From NCBI RefSeq assembly GCF_032854445.1, contig NW_027017956.1, positions 372,001-436,000 of the forward strand: 64,000 nucleotides of DNA, in the 5' to 3' direction. The stretch is from Liolophura sinensis (Eukaryota; Mollusca; Polyplacophora; Chitonida; Chitonidae). This document shows, one piece after another, positions 1 through 9,100 of the stretch. The position numbers and the translations under genes were made by a program. The notes beneath the pieces are model-generated. The model saw only the letters and a list, made by a program, of their open reading frames with translations. It was not told the DNA's origin and ran no database searches. Positions within the stretch are counted from its first letter, which is position 1; the number at the start of each line of letters is the position of its first letter.

Positions 1-30
1 CATGTTCAGTTACCAGATGAACATTGTAAG
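1..30 (+). repeat. End of a 41-bp satellite array (window edge)
   Basis: This is the final partial monomer before spacer A. It has the TTACCAGATG variant that precedes ten of the twelve spacers; H and K have TTACCAAATG. The array continues upstream of the window. Confidence 0.9.
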
Positions 31-924
31 AATTATTTTTAGAATAAATCGCTTCCGAACTCTGGTATATTCACCTTAGTTTAACTAAACGCCATCATAT
101 CGTATTTATGTTAATTACATGTAGTATTGTAATAGGCATGTTCTTAAGTCAAGTGGCCCTTTGTTAGACTGTTTAGCCTTTCAAAACGGAAACTACAGGT
201 ATGCATATTTAAGAGAACTTAAGTTTGTCCTTTTTTAAAACCATTTTCTTCATTCCTCAATGAAAAATACATGCATTGTTTCGCACCCCTATTTGCAGCG
301 TACTGGCAATGGGCCAAATGTGTAGAATACGATATCTGTGAAATTAATCTGACTGCAATAAGATCAGAAAATTCGACCCCAATTCTTTCATGGTTTTCTC
401 TACGGTTCTTCTATATCGGGACTAGTCTTGCTGACAATGGTAACTCATGCTCGTCGGCAGGTACACGTACGTTAATGAGATCAATAACTTTGTCTCTTTC
501 TTTCAGGACAAATATGTAACTTATTAAACTAACGGTTTTGACAGATAAATGTAACAGCTCTGTGATCTCATCATGTTAGAAATGAAATAAAAAATGCGAT
601 ATAGACGTACTTGAGCTCCTAATATGTTTTTTCCAGAGTGCTTACGGTGGACTTCGTTTGGATTCTGTGAGGGTTTTGATAGGTCTGTTATATGTTAATT
701 GTGTATTACTGAAAACTCGCTCCACTAACATTATATATACAAACATGTATGCTTAAAGCCTTCCTTTCACTAGGAAATAAAATAGCCTGAGTAGGAGCCT
801 TGTCAGGTGGGGTTATGTATGGGAGGACTAAGGTTTGCCTGAAGTGAAAGACATAGGTACAGTAAATGGCGCAGAGACATACATGTCTTTACAGATAAAT
901 GTTATCTGATCGTCAGTTGCACAG
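31..924 (+). repeat. Spacer A, left arm (894 bp, non-satellite)
   Basis: This is single-copy-looking sequence present in all twelve spacers. It begins where the 41-bp periodicity stops (after ATTGTAAG) and ends at the SINE target-site duplication. I recognise no gene in it. Visible items are a decayed monomer-like stretch near 120-150 (ATTGTAATAGGCATGTTC), a CAG/GTACAC donor-like site near 460, a pyrimidine tract ending in TTTCAG near 507 that resembles a 3' splice site, an ACGTACGT palindrome, and AATAAA motifs near 588 and 776. The open frame at 271-519 (82 aa) is cut by stops in most other copies, so it is not treated as a gene. Arm type: A, D and E form one group (for example GTCAAGTGGCCC). 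Confidence 0.9.
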
Positions 925-1290
925 ACCGGCCCGGATAGCACAGTTGGTAGAGCGTCCGCTTCGGGACCGGTAGATCCAGGATCAATCCTTGGTCGAGTCA
1001 CACCTAAGACTTTAAAAGAGGAAGTTGTGACATCCTCGTTTGGCGTTCAGCATGAAGGGGGATAGTGCAACGACTGGTTGACCCGTTTCAGTATAATGGC
1101 TCGGGCGGGGCGGCTTACTTGCCTTCGGTAAGTCGTCTCAGTGATGCAGCACTAAATGAAAGAGCGGTGAAAATCCGTCCTGCAAAAAGGAGGCACATTA
1201 CACGTGCATGCACCCTAATGATTCCTTCGTCGTCATATGACTGAAAAATTGTTGAGTACGACGTTAAACCCCAAGCACTCACTCACTCAC
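925..1290 (+). mobile_element. tRNA-derived SINE, copy A (366 bp)
   Basis: This is a non-autonomous retroelement with no protein. Such elements are transcribed by RNA polymerase III and mobilised by LINE reverse transcriptase. The tRNA-like head covers about 925-1003. It has an exact A box TAGCACAGTTGG (936-947) and a T-arm in which CCAGG and CTTGG enclose the loop ATCAATC (977-993). A body of about 260 bp follows, and the 3' end is four CACT units. TCAGTTGCACAG flanks it on both sides (913-924 and 1291-1302), a perfect 12-bp target-site duplication. The body and tail resemble SINEs I associate with molluscs; I do not assign a family name. Private changes are AAATGAAAG and GCAAAAAGG where all other copies have AAATAAAAG and GCAACAAGG. 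The 9-bp body hairpin is imperfect here (TGTGACATCC). Confidence 0.88.
936..989 (+). promoter_or_regulatory. Internal Pol III promoter of the SINE (A and B boxes)
   Basis: The A box at 936-947 matches TRGCNNAGYNGG at every defined position. The B box at 979-989 (GGATCAATCCT) departs from GGTTCRANNCC at T54 and at the last base, but sits in a foldable T-arm with a 7-nt loop. The spacing between the boxes is about 31 bp, within the tRNA range. The D-arm and anticodon arm no longer fold cleanly, so the parent tRNA cannot be named. The same boxes occur at +11 and +54 in the other SINE copies; copy K has an A-box G to A change at its last base. Confidence 0.7.
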
Positions 1291-1302
1291 TCAGTTGCAC
1301 AG

Positions 1303-2014
1303 CGACATACATGTCTATACAGAAAAATGCTATCTGATCGCAGTCAGTGTAAAATTCCTGACGGTGTTTACTGTGCAGCAGAGATTCAGGATGGTGCTTA
1401 CTGTGTAGCAGAGTTTCAGGATGGTATTTACTGTGCAGCAGAGATTCAGGATGGTGTTTACGGTGCAACAGAGATTCAGTATGGTGTTAATTGATTTAAT
1501 CAACGATTCAGGAAAACACAGTGATCCAGGTTTAGAAGCTTCAGGTTATATTAATATCTTGAAGTAATGATACTGCGTTGCTTGAAACCATTTAAACATC
1601 CGAATTCCACTGACTCTGTCAACACGCTGGATGAAAGAATATATTGGAGTGAAATCAGATAGAGAAACACATGATTTTCTATCGGCCTCACAACGTTTTA
1701 CATTTAACTTACTTATTTAATTTTTGTTTGAGGAGGGCCTCAGTTACCGAGGGGGTCAGCACGCCATCGCCCTCTGTAATCCCACATGGAACACTGGGGT
1801 TAGAGCTGATTTCCTAGCTGGCACCATCTTTTAAGTGCCAATATTGAGAAATGCCTTCTATTTCTTCTCAACGATCAACGGTACAAAGACGCAGTTTGGA
1901 CCAAATACACGCTAAAAAGCTCATCTTATCCCCACACATTATCCACACTAAATCTTTCATTTTTCCCCTCAGCTGAAATAGACTAAATCCAGTTAAAGAG
2001 ACTCGTGTCTTATG
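1303..2014 (+). repeat. Spacer A, right arm (712 bp, long form only)
   Basis: This sequence is present only in the long spacers A, D, H and K. In order it holds the second half of the 50-bp direct repeat, a 30-bp minisatellite, an AT-rich stretch, a short GC-rich segment near 1730-1800 with the inverted pair GAGG/CCTC, and a final stretch ending GTGTCTTATG, after which 41-bp monomers resume in phase at ATAGCATGC. No gene or element family is recognised. Its length is exactly 712 bp in all four copies. Confidence 0.88.
1360..1494 (+). repeat. 30-bp minisatellite, 4.5 units
   Basis: There are four full units (1360, 1390, 1420 and 1450) and a half unit to 1494. Each reads approximately GATGGTGTTTACTGTG, then CAGCAGAGATTCAG. 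Because the period is a multiple of three, it is open in a frame on each strand. That yields an 85-codon frame starting at 1237 in the SINE tail region and a 61-codon frame on the other strand. The protein would be only a repeated decapeptide (DGVYCAAEIQ type) with no known family, so I treat it as non-coding. Confidence 0.85.
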
Positions 2015-4828
2015 ATAGCATGCTCAGTTACAAGATAAACATTGTAAACATTATATTATCACGCTCACTTACAAGGAAAACATTGTAATCATTATAATAG
2101 AAAGCTCAGTTACAAGATGAAAATTGTAATCATAATAGCATGTTCAGTTACAAGATGAATATTGTAATCATTATAATAACATCATCAGTTACAAAATGAA
2201 CATTGTATTCATTATATTAGCACGTTCAATTACAACATGAACATTGTAATCATTATAATAGCATGCTCAGTTACAAGATGAACATTGTAAACAGTATAAT
2301 AGCGTGCCCATTTACAAAATGAACATTGTCATCATTATAATAGCATGCTAAGTTACAAGATGAACATTGTAATCATTATAAAAACATCATCAGTTACAAG
2401 GTGAACATTGTAATCAGTATAAAAGCATGCTCAGTTGCAAAATGAACATTGTAATCATTATAATAGCATGTTCAGTTACAAGGTGAACATTGTAATTATT
2501 ATAAAAACATGCCCAGTTACAAGATGAACATTGTAATACTTCTAATAGCATGTTCAGTTACGAAGTGAACATTGTAATCATTATAATAGCATGCTCAGTT
2601 TCAAGATAAACATTGTAATCATTATAATATCATTTTCAGTTGCAAGATGAAGATTGTAATCGACATAATAGCATGTTCAGTTACAAGATGAACATTGTAA
2701 TCATTGTAATAGCATGTTCAGTTACAAAGTGAACATTGTAATCCTTATAATTGCATGTTCAGTTACAAGATGAACATTGTAATCATGATAAAAACATCAT
2801 CAGTTGCAAGGTGAACATTGTAATCAGTATACAAGCATGCTCAGTTGCAAATTGGACATTGTAATCATTACAATAGCATATTCAGTTACAAGGTGAACAT
2901 TGTAATCATTATAATCAAGTGCTCAGTTACAAGGTGAACATTATAATCATTACAATAGCGTGCTCAGTTACAAGATGAACATTGTAATCATTATAAAAAC
3001 ATGCCCAGTTACAAGATGAACATTGTAATAGTTAAAATAGCATGATCAGTTACGAAGTGAACATTGTAATCATTATAATATCATTTTCAGTTGCAAGATA
3101 AACATTGTAATCAGTATACAAGCATGCTCAGTTGCAAGATAAACATTGTAATCATTACATTAGCATATTCACTTACAAGATGAATATTGTAATCATTATA
3201 ATAACATCATCAGTTACAAAGTAAACATTGTATTCATTATATTAGCACGTTCAATTACAAGATGAACATTGTAATCATTATAAAAGCATGTTCAGTTACA
3301 AGGTGAACATTGTAATCTTTATAAAAACATGCTCAGTTACAAGATGAACATTCTAATCATTATAATAGCATGTTCATTTACAAGGTGGACATTGTAAGTA
3401 TAAAAGCATGCTCAGTTGCAAAATGGACATTGTAATCATTACATAAGCATATTTAGTTACAAGATGAATATTGTAATCATTATATAAACATCATCAGTTA
3501 CAAAATGAACATTGTATTCATTATATTAGCACGTTCAATTACAGGATGAACATTGTAATCATTATAATATCATGCTCAATTGCAAGATAAAGATTGTAAT
3601 CGACATAATAGCATGTTCAGTTATAAGATGAACATTGTAATCATTATAAAAACATCATCAGTTGCAAGGTGAACATTGTAATCAGTATACAAGCATGCTG
3701 AGTTGCAAGATAAACATTGTAATCATTACATTAGCATATTCACTTACAAGATGAATATTGTAATCATTATAATAACATCATCAGTTACAAAGTAAACATT
3801 GTATTCATTATATTAGCACGTTCAATTACAAGGTGAACATTGTAATCTTTATAAAATCATGCTCAGTTACAAGATGAACATTCTAATCATTATAATAGCA
3901 TGTTCAGTTACAAGGTGGACATTGTAAGTATAAAAAGCATGCTCAGTTGCAAAATGGACATTGTAATCATTACATAAGCATATTTAGTTACAAGATGAAT
4001 ATTGTAATCATTATAATAACATCATCAGTTACAAAATGAACATTGTATTCAATATATTAGCACGTTCAATTACAAGATGAACATTGTAATCATTATAATA
4101 TCATGCTCAGTTGCAAGATAAAGATTGTAATCGACATAATAGCATGTTCAGTTACAAGATGAACATTGTAATCATTGTAATAGCATGTTCAGTTACAAAG
4201 TGAACATTGTAATCCTTATAATTGCATGTTCAGTTACAAGATGAACGTTGTTATCATTATAAAAACATCATCAGTTCCTAGGTGAACATTGTAATCAGTA
4301 TACAAGCATGCTCAGTTGCAAAATGGACATTGTAGTCATTGCAATAGCATATTCAGTTACAAAGTGAACATTGCAATCATTATAATATTGTGCTCAGTTA
4401 CAAGGAGAACATTGAAATCATTACAATAGCGTCCTCAGTTACAAGGTGAACATTGTAATCATTATAAAAACATGCCCAGTTACAAGATGAACATTGTAAT
4501 AGTTAAAATAGCATGCTCAAATACAAGATGAGCAATGTAATCATTATAATAGCATGCTCAATTACAAGATGAAAATTGTAATTCGTATAATAGCATGCTC
4601 AGTTACAACATGAACATTGTAATCATTATAATAGCATGTTCAGTTACAAGATCAACATTGTAATCAGTATAATAGCATGCTCAGTTACAAAATTAATATT
4701 TTAATTATTACACTAGTATGCCCAGTTACAAGATGAACATTGTAATCAGTATAATAGCGTGCTCAGTTACAAGATGAGCAATGTAATCATTATAATAGCA
4801 TGTTCAGTTACCAGATGAACATTGTAAG
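2015..4828 (+). repeat. 41-bp satellite array 1 (2,814 bp, about 69 monomers)
   Basis: The common monomer has the order TCAGTTACAA, GATGAACA, TTGTAATC, ATTATAAT and AGCATGT or AGCATGC. It contains the dyad TTACAA-N8-TTGTAA, the 8-bp palindrome ATTATAAT and often GCATGC. Monomers are diverged, with recognisable variants (CAGTTGCAAAATGGAC, AACATCATCAG, AGCATATTC, ATCGACATAATAG) recurring in a fixed order. The first 1.2 kb closely matches array 4. It holds an internal duplication at about 3163-4304. Confidence 0.95.
3163..4304 (+). repeat. Internal tandem duplication in array 1 (about 571-bp offset)
   Basis: The block beginning GCATATTCACTTAC at 3163 recurs at 3734 with the same monomer order. 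The second copy lacks one 41-bp monomer. The net gain accounts for the 531-bp (13-monomer) excess of the A-to-B interval (4,798 bp) over the homologous D-to-E interval (4,267 bp). The right edge is approximate. Confidence 0.7.
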
Positions 4829-5722
4829 AATTATTTTTAGAATAAATCGCTTCCAAACTCTGGTTTATTCACCTTAGTTTAACTAAACGCCATCATATCG
4901 TATTTATGTTAATTACATGTAATATTGTAATAGGCATGTTCTTAAGTCAAATGGCCCTTTGTTAGACTGTTTAGCCTTTCAAAACGGAAACTACAGGTAT
5001 GCATATTTAAGAGAACTTAAGTTTGTACTTTTTTAAAACCATTTTCTTCATTCCTCAATGAAAAATACATGCATTGTTTCGCACCCCTATTTGCAGCGTA
5101 CTCGCAATGGGCCAAATGTGTAGAATACGATATCTGTGAAATTAATCTGACTGCAATAAGATCAGAAAATTCGACCCCAATTCTTTGATGGTTTTCTCTG
5201 CGGTTCTTCTATATCGGGACTAGTCTTGCTGACAATGGTAACTGATGCTCGTCGGCAGGTACACGTACGTTAATGAGATCAATAACTTTGTCTCTTTCTT
5301 TCAGGACAAATATGTAACTTATTAAACTAACGGTTTTGACAGATAAATGTAACAGCTCTGTGATCTCATCATGTTAGAAATGAAATAACAAATGCGATAT
5401 AGACGTACTTGAGCTCCTAATATGTTTTTTCCAGAGTGCTTACGGTGGACTTCGTTTGGATTCTGTGAGGGTTTTGATAGGTCTGTTATATGTTAATTGT
5501 GGATTACTGAAAACTCGCTCCACTAATATTATATGTACAGACATGTTTGCTTAAAGCCTTCCTTTCACTAAAAAGTAAAATAGCCTGAGTAGGAGCCTTG
5601 TCAGGTGGGGTTATGTATGGGAGGACTAAGGTTTGCCTGAAGTGAAAGACATAGGTACAGTAAATGGCGCAGAGACATACATGTCTTTACAGATAAATGT
5701 TATCTGATCGTCAGTTGCACAG
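4829..5722 (+). repeat. Spacer B, left arm (894 bp)
   Basis: This is the second arm group (B, C, G, J), marked by ATTATATGTACAGACATG and GGATTACTG. B alone has AAAAAGTAAAATAGCC where other copies read AGGAAATAAAATAGCC. The frame open at 271-519 in copy A is closed here by TGA after ATTCTT. Confidence 0.9.
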
Positions 5723-6084
5723 ACCGGCCCGGATAGCACAGTTGGTAGAGCGTCCGCTTCGGGACCGGTAGATCCAGGATCAATCCTTGGTCGAGTCACA
5801 CCTAAGACTTTAAAAGAGGAAGTTGTAACTTCCTCGTTTGGCGTTCAGCATGAAGGGTATAGTGCAACGACTGGTTGACCCGTTTCAGCATAATGGCTCG
5901 GACGGGGCGGCTTACTTGCCTTCGGTAAGTCGTCTCAGTGATGCAGCACTAAATAAAAGAGCGGTGAAAATCCGTCCTGCAACAAGGAGGCACATTACAC
6001 GTGCATGCACCCTAATGATTCCTTCGTCGTCATATGACTGAAAAATTGTTTAGATACGACGTTAAACCCCAAGCACTCACTCAC
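5723..6084 (+). mobile_element. tRNA-derived SINE, copy B (362 bp, CACT x3)
   Basis: The SINE is in the same position and has the same target-site duplication as copy A (second half at 6085-6096). It belongs to the 't' subtype shared by B, C, G and J: three CACT units, GTTTAGATACGAC before the tail, and GAAGGGTATAG. The body contains a near-perfect hairpin at 5816-5835 with arms GAGGAAGTT and AACTTCCTC and a 2-nt centre. A private change is GGACGGGG. Confidence 0.88.
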
Positions 6085-6102
6085 TCAGTTGCACAGCGAC
6101 AT

Positions 6103-9100
6103 ACAAGATGAAGATTGTAATCGACATAATAGCATGTTCAGTTACAAAATGAGCATTGTAATCATTGTAATAGCATGTTAAGTTACAAAGTGAACATTGT
6201 AATCCTTATAATTGCATGTTCAGTTACAAGATGAACATTGTAATCATTATAAAAACATCATCAGTTGCAAGGTGAACATTGTAATCAGTATACAAGCATG
6301 CTCAGTTGCAAAATGGACATTGTAATCATTACAATAGCATATTCAGTTACAAGATGAACATTGTAATCATTATAATCATGTGCTCAGTTACAAGGTGAAC
6401 ATTGTAATCATTACAAAAGCGTGCTCAGTTACAAGATGAACATTGTAATCATTATAAAAACATGCCCAGTTACAAGATGAACAATGTAATAGTTAAAATA
6501 GCATGATCAGTTACGAAGTGAACATTGTAATCATTATAATAGCATGCTCAGTTGCAAGATAAACATTGTAATTATTAAAATATCATTTTCAGTTACAAGA
6601 TGAAGACTGTAATCGACATAATAGCATGTTCAGTTACAAGATGAACATTGTAATCATTGTAATAGCATGTTCAGTTACAAAGTAAACATTGTAATCATTA
6701 TAATAGCGTCAACGGTTACAAAATCACCATTGTAATCAATATAATAGCATGCTCAGTTACAAAATGAATATTGCAATCATTATATTAGCATATTTCATTA
6801 CAAGATGAACATTGTAATCATTATTATAGCATATGTAGTTACAAGATGAACATTGTAATCATTATAAAAACATCATCAGTTACAAGGTGAACATTGTAAT
6901 CAGTATAAAAGCATGCTCAGTTGCAAAATGGATATTGTAATCATTACATTAGCATATTCACTTACAAGATGAACATTGTAATTATTATAATAATGTGCTC
7001 AGTTACAAGGTGAACAATGTAATCATTGTAAAAGCATGTTCAGTTACAAAGTAAACATTGTATTCCTTATAATTGCATGTTCACTTTCAAAGTGAACATT
7101 GTAATCATTATAAAAACATCATCAGTTGCAAAGTCAAAATTGTAATCAGTATACAAGCATGCTCAGTTGCAAAATGGACATTGTAATCATTACAATAGCA
7201 TATTCACTTACAAGATGAACATTGTAATCATTATAATAATGTGCTCAGTTACAAAGTGAAAAATGTAATCATTGTAATAGCATCTTCAGTTACAAAGTGA
7301 ACATTGTAATCCTTATAATTGCATGTTCAGTTACAAGATGAACATTGTAATCATTATAAAAAGTAAACAGTTTCAAGGTGAACATTGTAATCAGTATACA
7401 AGCATGCTCAGTTGCAAAATGGACATTGTAATCATTACATTAGCATATTCACTTACAAGATGAATATTGTAATCATTATAATAACATCATCAGTTACAAC
7501 ATAAGCATTGTATTCATTATATTAGCTCGTTGACTTACAAGATAAACATTGTAATCATTATAAAAGCATGTTCAGTTACAAGGTGAACATAGTAATCATT
7601 TTAAAAACATGCTCAGTTGCAAGATGAAGATTGTAATCGACATAATAGCATGTTCAGTTACAAGATGAACATTGTAATCATTATAAAAACATCATCAGTT
7701 GCAAGGTGAAAATTGTAATCAGTATACAAGCATGCTCAGTTGCAAGATAAACATTGTAATCATTACATTAGCATATTCACTTACAAGATGAATATTGTAA
7801 TCATTATAATAACATCATCAGTTACAAAGTAAACATTGTATTCATTATATTAGCACGTTCAATTACAAGATGAACATTGTAATCATTATAAAAGCATGTT
7901 CAGTTACAAGGTGAACATTGTAATCTTTATAAAATCATGCTCAGTTACAAGATGAACATTCTAATCATTATAATAGCATGTTCAGTTACAAGGTGGACAT
8001 TGTAAGTATAAAAGCATGCTCAGTTGCAAAATGGACATTGTAATCATTACATAAGCATATTTAGTTACAAGATGAATATTGTAATCATTATAATAACATC
8101 ATCAGTTACAAAATGAACATTGTATTCAATATATTAGCACGTTCAATTACAAGATGAACATTGTAATCATTATAATATCATGCTCAGTTGCAAGATAAAG
8201 ATTGTAATCGACATAATAGCATGTTCAGTTACAAGATGAACATTGTAATCATTGTAATAGCATGTTCAGTTACAAAGTGAACATTGTAATCCTTATAATT
8301 GCATGTTCAGTTACAAGATGAACGTTGTTATCATTATAAAAACATCATCAGTTCCTAGGTGAACATTGTAATCAGTATACAAGCATGCTCAGTTGCTAAA
8401 TGGACATTGTAATCATTGCAATAGCATATTCAGTTACAAGATGAACATTGCAATCATTATAATAATGTGCTCAGTTACAAGGAGAACATTGAAATCATTA
8501 CAATAGCGTGCTCAGTTACAAGGTGAACATTGTAATCATTATAAAAACATGCCCAGTTACAAGATGAACATTGTAATAGTTAAAATAGCATGCTCAAATA
8601 CAAGATGAGCAATGTAATCATTATAATAGCATGCTCAGTTGCAAGATAAACATTGTAATCATTATAATATCATTTTCAGTTACAAGATGAAGATTGTAAT
8701 CGACATAATAGCATGTTCAGTTACAAGATGAACATTGTAATCATTGTAATAGCATGTTCAGTTACAAAGTAAACATTGTAATCATTATAATAGCGTCAAC
8801 GGTTACAAAATCACCATTGTAATCAATATAATAGCATGCTCAGTTACAAAATGAATATTGCAATTATTATATTAGCATATGTAGTTACAAGATGAACATT
8901 GTAATCATTATTATAGCATATGTAGTTACAAGATGAACATTTTAATCATTATAAAAACATCATCAGTTACAAGGTGAACATTGTAATCAGTATAAAAGCA
9001 TGCTCAGTTGCAAAATGGATATTGTAATCATTACATTAGCATATTCACTTACAAGATGAACATTGTAATCATTCTTAATGTGCTCAGTTACAAGGTGAAC

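Larger units (their letters stand above)
876..1349 (+). repeat. 50-bp direct repeat flanking SINE copy A
   Basis: The stretch at 876-924 (starting GACATACATGTCT and ending GTTGCACAG) is repeated imperfectly at 1304-1349. If the SINE and one target-site copy are removed, the two stretches become adjacent with a period of 50 bp. The SINE therefore landed at the junction of a pre-existing tandem duplication. The second copy is complete only in long spacers; in short spacers it is cut after GACATAC. Confidence 0.75.

Noticed and set aside
271-519. 82-codon open frame in spacer A (and 86 codons at 44836-45096 in H)
   Set aside because: The frame is closed by stops or by a one-base difference in the other ten spacers, including close sister copies. 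The protein matches no family I know.
721-760. TATA-like run (ATTATATATACA) as a Pol II promoter
   Set aside because: It is changed to ATTATATGTACA in half the copies, and no transcript or gene follows; the region is AT-rich enough for chance matches.
925-1003. Possible functional tRNA gene
   Set aside because: The D-arm and anticodon arm do not pair well, there is no proper acceptor stem, and the sequence continues straight into the SINE body.
1283-1468. 61-codon frame on the minus strand (also at 16444, 45860 and 58328)
   Set aside because: It is antisense to the 30-bp minisatellite; openness on both strands follows from the period being a multiple of three.
2015-4828. CRISPR array
   Set aside because: The repeats are contiguous and diverged with no unique spacers between them, there are no cas genes, and the setting is eukaryotic.
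2015-4828. Ribosomal DNA intergenic spacer with subrepeats
   Set aside because: No 18S, 5.8S, 28S or 5S sequence is seen anywhere in the 64 kb, although spacer-bearing units recur twelve times.
5838-6041. 67-codon frame in the SINE body (also at 12329, 20468 and 54213)
   Set aside because: It lies wholly inside a tRNA-derived SINE, a class that does not code for protein, and is interrupted in other copies of the same element.
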